Below, one piece after another: positions 15,019 through 24,182 of a DNA stretch of 64,000 nucleotides. Position 1 is the first letter of the stretch, and each line of letters starts with the position of its first letter. This stretch comes from Hahellaceae bacterium (lineage in GTDB: Bacteria; Pseudomonadota; Gammaproteobacteria; Pseudomonadales; Oleiphilaceae): positions 372,001 through 436,000 of the forward strand of contig JACKOB010000005.1 in NCBI GenBank assembly GCA_024234575.1, in the 5' to 3' direction. Position numbers and translations under genes: made by a program. The notes under the pieces were generated by a model that was given only the letters and a program-made list of their open reading frames with translations, was not told where the DNA came from and did no database searches.

Positions 15019-17445
15019 TTACAAATCAACTGGCTCAAAGTTTAGTTTGGGATCAGGTTGCTGAATGAAATATCCCTGAAAATACCGTACCCCCATACCC
15101 CATAGCTGGGCGAAAGTGGATGCGTCTTCCACATTGCCTGCGATCACCTTGATAGAAGCCTCTTGCGACGAGGTGAGCAGCGCTTTTATTTTAGCCTGCT
15201 GCGCTTTGTTATTACTCATTGACTGGATCAGCGAGCTGTCCAGGCGGATAAAATCTGGTGCCAGGCGATTGATCAGTGCAATACTGTGCTCGTCTACACC
15301 GGCATGATCGAGCACGAAACCGCAGCCGAATGCACGCATATCTCGCATATTCTTTTGTAACCGATCCTGGTTCGTTAGTGCCCAGCTTTCACTTACCTGT
15401 AAATAAAGTTTTTGCTTTCCACGCAAGCTAGAGTTGCGCAAAACATTACTAATAAAAGGGATATATCGATTTAAGTCTTTGTCGACTGGCGCCAGTTTAA
15501 CAAATAAGGTTAACGCTTCTTGCTCTTGAGTACTGTAGCTCTGTAACGTCTTTATGGTGCTTTCGAACACCCATCGATCCAACTCAAACTCTAACTGCCG
15601 CTGCTTAATATAAGGCATGAATTGAGCAGGTAAAATCAGCTTGTTTTTGTCGTCCTGAATGCGAACTAATGCTTCAAAAAACTTTTCATTTGTATCGAGA
15701 TTAACGATGGGCTGATAAACCAGTCGAAAGGCTTTGTTGCGTACTGCATTGGCAATACTGTCATCCACCTGACTGACTTCAGCCTTTTCTGCAACCGTCT
15801 GTCCTGTCCAAAGCACGGCGGTGTTGCCACCTTGCTTGACGATATCGTTCGCACCCTGCTCAACCTGGGAGAGCGCGCTATCCACGCCAGCCGTCTGTTG
15901 ATCTATCCGGTAATAGCCAATACTGACGGTCGCCGATATCTGGCTTTGTGCCACCGTAAACTCTTTTTTGGCAATACGCTTAACCAGATCGTGATGATAC
16001 TCATCAGCCTCCACAGGTGTAAGCGGCTGGGTAATAAGTAGATATGCATGATTATCTCCCTGTGAAAGGTAATTACCCTCTCCCACTTTTACGGCCAGCC
16101 ATTGACCAAACTGATCAGAAAACTCCACCATGCCGGTCCAACCCAATCGCTGCCGCAGAAACTGTGTTTTATCAAGAATGATGTAACTGAGGTAATGTGA
16201 TCGTGGCTGATTTTGTGCGGCCGAGACAATCGCTTCGAGCTCGGCAAAAAACCATTGCTGATTGACCAGCCGGCTACCCAGCTGATACTGGCTCACACTG
16301 TTAATCTGGCTACGCAGTCGCCTGGATTGTTGAATAACATTTGCCAGAATCGCCTGCAGTTTTTTCGGCTCAACCGGTTTAACAAGAAACTCATTGCCAG
16401 TAAGACTGACGGCCTGCTGCTGAATTTCAAGACTTCTTTCTGTCGACAGAAACACAACAGGAATAGTCATATAGCGCTCGTCCTGACGCAACATTTCTGC
16501 CAGCTCAATGCCACTGCAGTGCGGCATATGAAAATCCATCAGAATAACCTGCGGCACCTGGACATCCAGTGCCTTGAATATCTCTGCCGGGTTGTTAATC
16601 GCCCGTGCTTGATAGCCTGCCGCGTTCAAAACATGCATTAAACTTTCGGCAAGATATTCGTCATCATCAATTACCAGAACGCTCTGATCATTAGCGCCCC
16701 CCGTGTGCAGGTTATCTTCAATAATACTTTTTAGTATTTGCACATCACTGATGGGTTTAACCAGAAAACCATTGGCACCCTCCCGCACCGCTTTAAGCTT
16801 GGCGACAAAATCAGTTCTTGCAGAAATCACCACGATAGGCAGTTGTTCGTGGCACAGAGCGCGCACCTTTTGAATCGCGTCAATCCCGGCCATCTTACCT
16901 TCTGTTAAAACCACATCCATTATTAGAAGATCTGGTGTCTGTGTTTTCAACGCTGCATAGAGGTCCTTAAGATATTGAAAACGAGCCACTTCATACCCCA
17001 GATCTTGAAGGACAAGCTCGAAGTAAGTGAGAGAAACCGGGTCATCGTCGACCACAAAAATGCGACCATGGTTCTCGGCCACCGAAGCGAGTGGCATAGG
17101 CGGCTGAGGGTCTGGATCTTTTAGCCCAGATTTCTGCAGCAGCTTTATTTTATTCTCTACCCCCTTTTTTTCAGCGGCGCTTGGCGGCAACCCCGACTCC
17201 ACCAGCGGCATAAGCATCATTTCCAGCTCGCTGGCATGCAAACTTAATTGCTCATAACCAAAGGTCTTGCCATTGCCCGCCAACTGGTGCACGAGCGTGT
17301 ATAAACTACTCAGGTTCTTTTCGCTCCAGTTCACCTGCTTAAGGTTATCCCACAACTGGCTGATATGGCTCAGCCGGGCGGGTAAAGCCGCTACATACTT
17401 TTGCTGGAGTGCGGTCAGTGCTGTCTGGGCATCATTCTGGGTCAT
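15019..17445 (-). CDS. Hpt-REC-REC-degenerate GGDEF-degenerate EAL regulatory protein (FimX-like)
   Basis: Domains in order: Hpt (~1-115, with LVHQLAGNGKTFG carrying the phospho-histidine), receiver 1 (~130-250, FVVDDDP, MDVVLTEG, VKP), receiver 2 (~255-375, VIDDDE, MDFHMPH, VKP), GGDEF-like (~395-560) and EAL-like (~575-805). The GGDEF signature is replaced by SQGDN. In the EAL domain EALVRI remains, but DDFGTG has become LDHAGV and the EGVE region is GNVE. It is therefore probably a catalytically dead c-di-GMP sensor controlled by phosphorelay, comparable to FimX. The ATG at 17445 is preferred over a TTG at 17454. It is monocistronic. The cognate kinase is not in the window. Confidence 0.85.
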   Translation of the reverse strand: MTQNDAQTALTALQQKYVAALPARLSHISQLWDNLKQVNWSEKNLSSLYTLVHQLAGNGKTFGYEQLSLHASELEMMLMPLVESGLPPSAAEKKGVENKIKLLQKSGLKDPDPQPPMPLASVAENHGRIFVVDDDPVSLTYFELVLQDLGYEVARFQYLKDLYAALKTQTPDLLIMDVVLTEGKMAGIDAIQKVRALCHEQLPIVVISARTDFVAKLKAVREGANGFLVKPISDVQILKSIIEDNLHTGGANDQSVLVIDDDEYLAESLMHVLNAAGYQARAINNPAEIFKALDVQVPQVILMDFHMPHCSGIELAEMLRQDERYMTIPVVFLSTERSLEIQQQAVSLTGNEFLVKPVEPKKLQAILANVIQQSRRLRSQINSVSQYQLGSRLVNQQWFFAELEAIVSAAQNQPRSHYLSYIILDKTQFLRQRLGWTGMVEFSDQFGQWLAVKVGEGNYLSQGDNHAYLLITQPLTPVEADEYHHDLVKRIAKKEFTVAQSQISATVSIGYYRIDQQTAGVDSALSQVEQGANDIVKQGGNTAVLWTGQTVAEKAEVSQVDDSIANAVRNKAFRLVYQPIVNLDTNEKFFEALVRIQDDKNKLILPAQFMPYIKQRQLEFELDRWVFESTIKTLQSYSTQEQEALTLFVKLAPVDKDLNRYIPFISNVLRNSSLRGKQKLYLQVSESWALTNQDRLQKNMRDMRAFGCGFVLDHAGVDEHSIALINRLAPDFIRLDSSLIQSMSNNKAQQAKIKALLTSSQEASIKVIAGNVEDASTFAQLWGMGVRYFQGYFIQQPDPKLNFEPVDL

Positions 17446-17732
17446 AAAAATCAAACCAACTTTAAAGAAGATATGCTGAGTATAGCAGCGGTAAATTCAA
17501 TCGATACAACATTGGGACGCACAAACCTGTCTGCCCAGACAACAACTTCCCCACACATATTTTACAAGCGTAAAAAATAGCTAGAGAGATCCAAACTCTA
17601 AACCTAACCGTAAAAGCTGACATGAGGATAAACCACGCCATGGAACTGTAATGTTCATAAGCGGAAACGAAAGCACCTAATAACGCCGCACTTAATCGGC
17701 AGAATCACAACGCCACCCAAGAGAGGTAGAAC

Positions 17733-19499
17733 GTGAGTCACTACAAAACCCCTATCGATAACTTGAACTTTGTCCTATTCGACGTGCTAAATGCCGCGCA
17801 GCTGGCACAATTACCCGGATTCGAAGACGCAACGGAAGATATGCTGCAGGCCATTATCGCAGAAGCCGCCAAACTCGCAGAAAACGTACTACTGCCGATA
17901 AATCATGATGGCGATCAACAAGGCTGTACTTACGATCCGCAGAGCAAACTGGTAACGACCCCAAAAGGCTTCAAAGAAGCGTATCAAACCTATAAAGAAG
18001 GTGGCTGGTCTGCGTTGTCTGCTAAACCAGAGGCCGGTGGACAAGGTCTGCCGCACCTATTAAAAATGGTCGTCGATGAGATGGTCTGTTCGTCTAACCT
18101 GTCTTTTGGTATGTACCCTGGCCTATCGCATGGGGCTATTGATTGCCTGACAGAACATGGAGATGACTACTTGCAGTCGGTGTACTTACCAAAACTGGTA
18201 GCAGGCGAATGGACAGGAACCATGTGCTTGACGGAGCCACAGTGCGGCACAGATCTGGGCCTGATAACCACCAAAGCGATACCGGTAGCAGATGGTACTT
18301 ATGAAATATCAGGTACTAAAATCTGGATTACGGGAGGCGAACAGGATTTGGTCGATAACATCATCCATCTCGTTCTGGCAAAGCTTCCCGATGCTCCGGA
18401 AGGCAGCCGCGGTATCAGTCTGTTTCTTGTCCCTAAAGTGTTACCAGATGGCACTCGCAACCCAGCGTTTTGCGGTGGCCTGGAACACAAAATGGGAATC
18501 AAGGGCTCTGCTACCTGCGTGATGAATTTTGAAAATGCGAAGGGCTGGCTGGTTGGCGAGCCAAATAAGGGCTTGAAGTGTATGTTCACTATGATGAATG
18601 CCTCCAGGATTATGGTAGGTATTCAGGGGTTGGGTCTTGCCGAAACGGCGTATCAGGTTTCATTGGGTTTTGCCAAAGATCGCTTGCAAAGCAGGTCATT
18701 AAGTGGTCCGTCAAACCCTCAAGGAAAGGCCGATCCAATCATCGTACATCCAGATGTTCGACGCATGCTGTTGCGGCAAAAAGTTATCGTCGAAGGTGCT
18801 CGCGCAATGGCATATTGGACCGGCCTGCATTTAGATATCAGTCATGCCCACGCAGATGAAGCACAGAGGCAACGCTCAGAAGATATTGTGCAGCTGATGA
18901 CACCCATCGTAAAAGCGTTCTTAACCGATGAAGGCTACAGCAGCTGCGACCAGGCTCTGCAAAGCATGGGTGGTGCCGGTTTTACGCAAGACTGGCCCGT
19001 TGAACAGTTAATGAGGGACGGACGCATTGCGAGAATTTATGAGGGAACAAATGGTATCCAGGCACTTGATCTGGTAGGAAGAAAACTCCCCATGCACGGC
19101 GGCCGTCTGGCACGCACCTATTTTGCTGAGCTGGAGACGATGCTTTCAGGCATCACCGACAGCACACATCAAAATGCCTGCAGACAGTTTATTAAAACTC
19201 TGCAGGGTACACTCGCCTGGCTGATGTCTAACGCGAAAGATGCAGAGCAAGCTGCCGCCGGCGCTACGCCGTTGCTGCGAATGTTTGCCCTAACCACCCT
19301 TGCCGTATTTTGGGCTCACATGGCGCAAACCAGTCGGCAGGCAAACGTTATTGGCAAATATCGGCCCGAGTTTCTTACGGGTAAACAGAAAGCAGCGGAC
19401 CATTTCTACCGTTTATTTCAAGCCGAAATGAGTACCCTGGCAGCTGATGTTCAGGCTGGCAAGGAATCACTAATGGCGCTTTCAGAGGCTGAGTTTTAG
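17733..19499 (+). CDS. Acyl-CoA dehydrogenase with extended C-terminal domain
   Basis: The 588-residue flavoenzyme has the acyl-CoA dehydrogenase fold: N-terminal helical domain, a beta domain with MCLTEPQCGTDLG, and a C-terminal domain with the catalytic glutamate in RIYEGTNGIQALDL. The extra ~130 C-terminal residues (LARTYFAEL to the end) match the long subfamily used in beta-oxidation of long or branched acyl-CoAs. It oxidises acyl-CoA to trans-2-enoyl-CoA and passes electrons to ETF. GTG at 17733 is the start, with GAGAGG 6 nt upstream. It is monocistronic with a strong terminator. An unlinked enoyl-CoA hydratase gene lies at 24183. Substrate chain length cannot be predicted. Confidence 0.9.
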   Translation: MSHYKTPIDNLNFVLFDVLNAAQLAQLPGFEDATEDMLQAIIAEAAKLAENVLLPINHDGDQQGCTYDPQSKLVTTPKGFKEAYQTYKEGGWSALSAKPEAGGQGLPHLLKMVVDEMVCSSNLSFGMYPGLSHGAIDCLTEHGDDYLQSVYLPKLVAGEWTGTMCLTEPQCGTDLGLITTKAIPVADGTYEISGTKIWITGGEQDLVDNIIHLVLAKLPDAPEGSRGISLFLVPKVLPDGTRNPAFCGGLEHKMGIKGSATCVMNFENAKGWLVGEPNKGLKCMFTMMNASRIMVGIQGLGLAETAYQVSLGFAKDRLQSRSLSGPSNPQGKADPIIVHPDVRRMLLRQKVIVEGARAMAYWTGLHLDISHAHADEAQRQRSEDIVQLMTPIVKAFLTDEGYSSCDQALQSMGGAGFTQDWPVEQLMRDGRIARIYEGTNGIQALDLVGRKLPMHGGRLARTYFAELETMLSGITDSTHQNACRQFIKTLQGTLAWLMSNAKDAEQAAAGATPLLRMFALTTLAVFWAHMAQTSRQANVIGKYRPEFLTGKQKAADHFYRLFQAEMSTLAADVQAGKESLMALSEAEF

Positions 19500-19543
19500 T
19501 GAAATGTTAACTCATTGAGATTGCCGAGAAACATAACCTAACC

Positions 19544-19570
19544 AACACGGCGCCCGCGCCGTGTTTTTTG
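19544..19570 (+). terminator. Intrinsic terminator of acyl-CoA dehydrogenase gene
   Basis: AACACGGCGC (19544-19553) pairs with GCGCCGTGTT (19556-19565) and continues into a T-run ending at 19569. It lies between the rightward acyl-CoA dehydrogenase gene and the leftward rlmA gene. Confidence 0.85.
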
Positions 19571-19580
19571 TTCGAAGCAT

Positions 19581-20447
19581 TCAATCAATACACGCAAACA
19601 CTCGCAAAACAACATCAACGGTCAGCTCGATACTTTCAAGGCTTTCCGCCGCATCACGACCAGCCTGAGAGGCTTTATACATGTGCGGTGTCATCACCAG
19701 TAAGTTATGAATGGTTTCGGCAGTGTCTAGCGAAATAGTAAACCGCACTGAACGTTGTGACACCTCTTTACAGCCTAATGCTAAAAGTTCTGTGTGCTGA
19801 GGGGGTGGAGATTTTTTCACTTCAGGGTAGATGACTTCCCGTAGCTCGATCAGATGATCCGCTCCCGAGTCGACAATCAGGATATGCCCGCCGGTGCGAA
19901 GCTTACGCGTAAACTCTTCATAGCATGGGAAGCCAAACAGACAAATAATGAGATCAAGTGAATGGTCTTTTACGGGTAAACGCGCATTGCTGCCCACGAT
20001 CCAGCTGACCTGCTTGTTTCTCTTTGCCGCTTCAAGAACAGCGTCTTTCGAAATATCGACACCATAGCTCACCCTGGTTGCTGAATTATCTGGCATAAAT
20101 TCTGCCAGTGACAACAAGAGATTATCAAGATAGTAGCCCTCGCCGCTGCCAGCATCCAGAATAGTGTGTACGGGAGAAGCTTTCGCCAGTTCAATAACTG
20201 ATTCACTTAATGCCTTGGCAATGGGTTGGTAAAAGCCTGCCTGCAAGAACGATTTTCTTGCTTGCACCATCAATTTACTGTCACCCGGCGACCTGGACTT
20301 TTTATGCTGCACAGGCAACAGATTGACATAACCTTGCCGGGCTATATCAAAACTATGGCGGTTGTTGCATGTTAACTGCCGCTGCGCGAGGTTCAGCGGC
20401 ATTTGGCACAACGGACAAATCAGGTTGTCGGCTTGTTCTGGGGTCAT
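19581..20447 (-). CDS. rlmA: 23S rRNA (guanine-N1)-methyltransferase RlmA
   Basis: The N-terminus has the zinc-finger pattern of RlmA: ICPLCQMPL and later LTCNNRHSFD (~11-34), followed by IARQGYVNLLPVQHKKSRSPGDSK, which is highly characteristic. A Rossmann methyltransferase domain follows (ILDAGSGEGYYLDNL near 98, DLIICLFGF near 165). The enzyme methylates a guanine in helix 35 of 23S rRNA using SAM. At 288 residues it is slightly longer than E. coli RlmA (~269). The ATG at 20447 has AGGA 6 nt upstream and nearly abuts the hydrolase gene stop at 20450, implying cotranscription. Confidence 0.88.
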   Translation of the reverse strand: MTPEQADNLICPLCQMPLNLAQRQLTCNNRHSFDIARQGYVNLLPVQHKKSRSPGDSKLMVQARKSFLQAGFYQPIAKALSESVIELAKASPVHTILDAGSGEGYYLDNLLLSLAEFMPDNSATRVSYGVDISKDAVLEAAKRNKQVSWIVGSNARLPVKDHSLDLIICLFGFPCYEEFTRKLRTGGHILIVDSGADHLIELREVIYPEVKKSPPPQHTELLALGCKEVSQRSVRFTISLDTAETIHNLLVMTPHMYKASQAGRDAAESLESIELTVDVVLRVFACID

Positions 20448-20449
20448 AG

Positions 20450-21472
20450 CTAATCCTGCAACAAAAAATCTTCAATCTGCTGCATCATATCATTCCAGGC
20501 GGCTCGACCTAAGGTGAGTTCATCAATGAGCAGATGATGATACCAGGTCATCGCATCGCTCCCCTTGCGAACGGTCGAGAACTGCCACTGCGTCAGTTGG
20601 TGAGATTCGATAAAGCCTTCAATCCCGTGTGCTGAGACCAGCTCATCACCTTTATCAATAACGATCAGAGACGGAATATTAAGCTGATTCGAAGCACCCT
20701 TTTCGAAATGGTGCAGTCCATCATAGAGCGCATTGTAAGCCGCCATCGGCGTCCCCCAATTGGCATGGTAAACACTTGGAGAAAAACTGGGCATAATCAA
20801 ATCGGGGAACAACGAAAATGGCCTTAACAGCTGTGACGTGGCTCGCAAGGAAAGTGCCGGTGACAACAACACCATTTTATCGTAGGCAACCGCAGGCTCT
20901 GCATCGATCAGCAAATCAGCCCCGAGCAAAGCACCTATCGAATAGGCGACCAAGTATTTCGGCAACTGGTGGTCGTTCGCGTAGTCTGCCAGCTCGACAT
21001 AAGCCGCCGCAACTTCGCTACGCCAAAGCGTATAGCTCGCGCGTCTAAACTCTTCAATGCGCTCCATATCAGAGAGACTTTTGGTGTCATGCCCCGACAG
21101 GGTGACCTGCAAAACATCTATGCCAGCGGCACTCAATCGTCGTGAAATAGCCGCCATTGCACCTGGTTTGAGGTTAAGGCCATGAATCAGCAGCGCAGCG
21201 CCTTTGCTTACTGCTGCCGTGCTGAAACGCCAATGGGTTCGTATTACTCGTTCTACTTTTGCGTCACTTGTAGCGGTATTGCTTTGCATCGAAACCTCTC
21301 GTGGCCGGCCAGCACTGTCGCTGGAGTTATCTATCCCGGATTTATTACTAATAGCTGGCACCGAACATCCCTGGCACCCCCACACAACCAACAACAGCCC
21401 GCAGTAAATGGGTTGCAATAACTTGCGTAAATATAAGGCTGGTCTGCCAACACAAATAAAGTCTACACTCAA
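20450..21472 (-). CDS. Alpha/beta-hydrolase, probable lipoprotein
   Basis: The N-terminus has a basic-hydrophobic signal with VVWGCQGC, a plausible lipobox, then a low-complexity Ser/Asn linker. The hydrolase core follows: LLIHGLNLKPGAM (oxyanion region), a nucleophile elbow YSIGALLG (Ser within A-Y-S-I-G rather than G-x-S-x-G), IDKGDELVS and a late WYHHLL that could supply the catalytic histidine. The start appears to be TTG at 21472, since no ATG lies before the signal sequence and the next Met follows the lipobox. It sits directly upstream of rlmA with a 2-bp gap. It is probably a periplasm-facing esterase or lipase; the substrate is unknown. Confidence 0.75.
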   Translation of the reverse strand: MSVDFICVGRPALYLRKLLQPIYCGLLLVVWGCQGCSVPAISNKSGIDNSSDSAGRPREVSMQSNTATSDAKVERVIRTHWRFSTAAVSKGAALLIHGLNLKPGAMAAISRRLSAAGIDVLQVTLSGHDTKSLSDMERIEEFRRASYTLWRSEVAAAYVELADYANDHQLPKYLVAYSIGALLGADLLIDAEPAVAYDKMVLLSPALSLRATSQLLRPFSLFPDLIMPSFSPSVYHANWGTPMAAYNALYDGLHHFEKGASNQLNIPSLIVIDKGDELVSAHGIEGFIESHQLTQWQFSTVRKGSDAMTWYHHLLIDELTLGRAAWNDMMQQIEDFLLQD

Positions 21473-21592
21473 CCCAAAGCCAACCGAATCAATGTCATCA
21501 ACCTTTGTGTTAGTAATATTGCTTTCATACTAAAGCAGTTTTCTGTAATTTTTTAACGCTTCACAACCACTAACAAGCGGTGTTTACCGATA

Positions 21593-22669
21593 ATGAAACA
21601 AACGTTAACAACTATAAGCATCAGTATAGCAACGAAACTAAAACCCAGAACGCTAGCGGCCTGCGCTCACAAGAAGCCGATAAGGAAACCTGCATTACAG
21701 TTAGCGGCGACGTTATGTGTCTCGGTGCTGGCTTTGTCTGGCTGCGAAACCTTAGCCCCGGCCAATCAAGCAGAGCCTTATTGGACGTTTTCCGCTGCGC
21801 AGGGTATCAGTATTCACGACACACAGACAGGAACAACGTTAAAAATCGATACATTCAACACATTGCTGGGCAAGCCAGATTATATTCTGCTTGGTGAAAC
21901 CCATGATAACCCTATCCATCACGACATCGAGCTTGCCATCGTGAGACAGCTCATTGCCGATGGCTGGTTACAACAAGTATCGATGGAAATGCTTACACCA
22001 AAACAGACAGACAGTTATTACGCTGCCATAAACGAGGATAAGACGCGGCAACCGGCAACCTCCGAGCAATTAAAAAAACGCCTGCTCTGGCCTGATAAAG
22101 GCTGGCCATGGAACGATTATGCCCGCATTATCGAAACCACGTTGGCTAACCACATTCCCCTCGCCGCCGCCAATATTGAGCACGAAGAAATCATGCGCAT
22201 CTACCAGGAGGGTGGTGATAAAACTGCGGCAACCAGTAGCACCGTGTTTTCGCCCACCCCGGAACAAACCGCCACGTTGGCAGCGACCATCGAAGAGTCA
22301 CATTGCGGGCAGATCGACACCAGCATGGTACCGCCAATGATCGCGATCCAGCTGGCCAAAGACCAGGCGATGGCACAAAGCCTGCTGCAAGTTCCCGCTG
22401 GTGCTTTATTAATTGCCGGTGCATTTCATGTCCGTAAAGATCTTAGCGTGCCGCAACACTTTTTAGCGACAAGCGCGCACAAACAACGATTAGTCATTGG
22501 CATGTTGGAAGAGCCATTACCAGAGAAAGGGACAGCACAGGAATTGACCCGATCCGAACTCGCCCTATCATTAACAGCGCAATACGACATCGTTATCTTT
22601 ACGCCGGAGCACCCGCGGGAAGATCCATGCAATGTTTTTAAAAAACCTCCACAAACCAAACAGGAATAG
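21593..22669 (+). CDS. ChaN-family (haem-binding-like) lipoprotein
   Basis: A long basic N-region leads to a hydrophobic stretch and lipobox VLALSGC (Cys ~52), marking a lipoprotein. The core has DYILLGETHDNPIHHDIE and SMEMLTPKQ, diagnostic of the ChaN/PF04187 family, and a late ALLIAGAFHVRKDLSVP. ChaN members bind haem at the outer membrane and have been proposed to take part in iron uptake. The ATG at 21593 has only a weak upstream site, but no later Met precedes the lipobox. It starts a rightward operon with the glyoxalase at 22673 (3-bp gap) and the Gate-domain protein at 23107. Confidence 0.8.
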   Translation: MKQTLTTISISIATKLKPRTLAACAHKKPIRKPALQLAATLCVSVLALSGCETLAPANQAEPYWTFSAAQGISIHDTQTGTTLKIDTFNTLLGKPDYILLGETHDNPIHHDIELAIVRQLIADGWLQQVSMEMLTPKQTDSYYAAINEDKTRQPATSEQLKKRLLWPDKGWPWNDYARIIETTLANHIPLAAANIEHEEIMRIYQEGGDKTAATSSTVFSPTPEQTATLAATIEESHCGQIDTSMVPPMIAIQLAKDQAMAQSLLQVPAGALLIAGAFHVRKDLSVPQHFLATSAHKQRLVIGMLEEPLPEKGTAQELTRSELALSLTAQYDIVIFTPEHPREDPCNVFKKPPQTKQE

Positions 22670-22672
22670 TCG

Positions 22673-23113
22673 ATGCAATACTTACACACAATGGTGCGTG
22701 TTAAAGATCTGGATGCCTCCCTTCATTTTTACTGTGACCTTTTAGGGCTGGAAGAAATTCGTCGCTACGACAATGAAAAGGGGCGCTTTACCCTTATATT
22801 TCTGGCGGCTCCAAACGACAAGGAACAAGTTCGACAAAGCAATGGTCCCATGGTTGAGCTAACCTACAACTGGGATAGCGAAGATTATCAGGGCGGCAGA
22901 AACTTTGGTCACCTTGCTTATCAGGTAGAAGACGTTTATGCACTTTGTGCCAGGCTGCAAGCCGGGGGCGTAGTCATCAATCGTCCACCCAGAGATGGTT
23001 ATATGGCTTTTGTGCGCTCACCCGATAATATTTCGATTGAGCTACTGCAAAAAGGCGAGCCGCTGGCACCGCAGGAACCCTGGTTGAGCATGAGCAATAC
23101 CGGCACATGGTAG
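22673..23113 (+). CDS. gloA: Glyoxalase I-like VOC protein
   Basis: The 146-residue VOC-fold protein aligns along its length with lactoylglutathione lyase. Metal ligands are visible at the expected places: His in YLHTM, Glu in VELTYNW, His in FGHLAYQ and Glu in SIELLQ. It would convert the methylglyoxal-glutathione adduct to S-lactoylglutathione in the cytoplasm using Ni or Zn. AGGA lies 7 nt before the ATG. It follows the ChaN-like gene by 3 bp, and its stop overlaps the start of the Gate-domain gene by 7 bp. The gene symbol rests on motif recognition only. Confidence 0.8.
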   Translation: MQYLHTMVRVKDLDASLHFYCDLLGLEEIRRYDNEKGRFTLIFLAAPNDKEQVRQSNGPMVELTYNWDSEDYQGGRNFGHLAYQVEDVYALCARLQAGGVVINRPPRDGYMAFVRSPDNISIELLQKGEPLAPQEPWLSMSNTGTW

Positions 23114-24090
23114 CCTCGAAGCGAGAGCAGATTTCGCTGTTTTTTACTTCTTTGGCGAAAGAAATTGTCACTGTGTCGCTAATGCTGTTCCGGATTATGA
23201 TTCCCGTGATCATCGTTATCCGGATACTCGAAGAGCTTGGGCTCATCGTTTATCTCAGCCAGCTGCTGGCACCAGTGATGGGCATCGTAGGCCTGCCAGA
23301 GTCAATGGGTTTAGTGTGGGCAACCACCATGGTGACCAACATCTATGGCGGTATGATTATCTTCTTCAACGCCGCCGAAACGACGCCGCTTACCATCGCC
23401 CAGGCAACTATTATTGGCGGTATGATGCTGGTAGCGCACTCGATGCCAATCGAAGTACGTATCGCCCAAAAAGCAGGAGTCCGGCTTGCCGCCACCCTGG
23501 TGCTCCGCATCGTCGGCGCTGTCATCTATGGCTTGTTACTCAATGGGCTATACAGTGCCGGTGACTGGCTGCAAACTCCGCATCAGATGAGCTGGATTCC
23601 TGAGCAGGTGGACACAAGCTGGCTGGGCTGGGGAATAACCCAACTCAAGAATATAGGCATCATCTTTCTCATTATCGCGGCACTGATCACATTGCTTAGA
23701 ATCTTAAAAATCTTGCACATCGAACGCCTGCTGCAGGTTCTATTACAACCAGTATTACGGCTGCTGGGTATAGGACATCAGGCGACTAATGTAACGATAA
23801 TAGGTATGACCCTCGGTTTATCGATTGGCGGCGGGTTACTTATTAACGAAGCGCGGCAGGGGCATATTCTACCTAAAGATATTTTTTCATCGATGGGACT
23901 ACTGGGACTTTGCCACAGCATTATCGAAGATACCCTGCTGATATTACTACTGGGGGCAGATATTTCTGGCGTGCTGTGGTTGAGGTTAGTTTTTGGCGTT
24001 CTGGTTGTCGCAATTATTTTCAGACTGCTGGAGCGATGCAGCGACTCATTTAAAAACCGGTTTCTTTATCAGATTAAGCCCCCTTCCTGA
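23107..24090 (+). CDS. Nucleoside-recognition (Gate) domain membrane protein
   Basis: The 327-residue integral membrane protein has roughly eight hydrophobic helices and a two-fold arrangement. LFRIMIPVIIVIRILEELG and WATTMVTNIYGGM in the first half are echoed by LKNIGIIFLIIAALITLLRIL and GMTLGLSIGGGLLINE in the second. These match the Gate/nucleoside-recognition family (PF07670), also found in spore maturation and FeoB proteins. The transported species is unknown. The ATG overlaps the glyoxalase stop codon, so translation is probably coupled. The operon ends at a hairpin at 24103. Confidence 0.75.
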   Translation: MVASKREQISLFFTSLAKEIVTVSLMLFRIMIPVIIVIRILEELGLIVYLSQLLAPVMGIVGLPESMGLVWATTMVTNIYGGMIIFFNAAETTPLTIAQATIIGGMMLVAHSMPIEVRIAQKAGVRLAATLVLRIVGAVIYGLLLNGLYSAGDWLQTPHQMSWIPEQVDTSWLGWGITQLKNIGIIFLIIAALITLLRILKILHIERLLQVLLQPVLRLLGIGHQATNVTIIGMTLGLSIGGGLLINEARQGHILPKDIFSSMGLLGLCHSIIEDTLLILLLGADISGVLWLRLVFGVLVVAIIFRLLERCSDSFKNRFLYQIKPPS

Positions 24091-24102
24091 TAGCAGACCG
24101 AT

Positions 24103-24133
24103 AATATCGATCGAAATTCAACCGACCGATATT
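24103..24133. terminator. Hairpin between convergent genes
   Basis: AATATCGATCG (24103-24113) pairs with CGACCGATATT (24123-24133) with one mismatch. It lies between the rightward Gate-domain gene and the leftward enoyl-CoA hydratase. No strong T-tract follows, so terminator function is tentative. Confidence 0.4.
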
Positions 24134-24182
24134 ACCCAGCACCAGCACGCATCCTTATACCAGGCTTCTCTGGTTAATAAGC

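Noticed and set aside
16213-16641. 142-codon rightward frame opposite the Hpt-REC-REC-GGDEF-EAL gene
   Set aside because: Antisense to receiver domains that are clearly coding; no ribosome site.
21580-21897. Overlapping 105-codon frame with the ChaN-like gene
   Set aside because: The ChaN frame has a lipobox and the family motifs; this frame does not.
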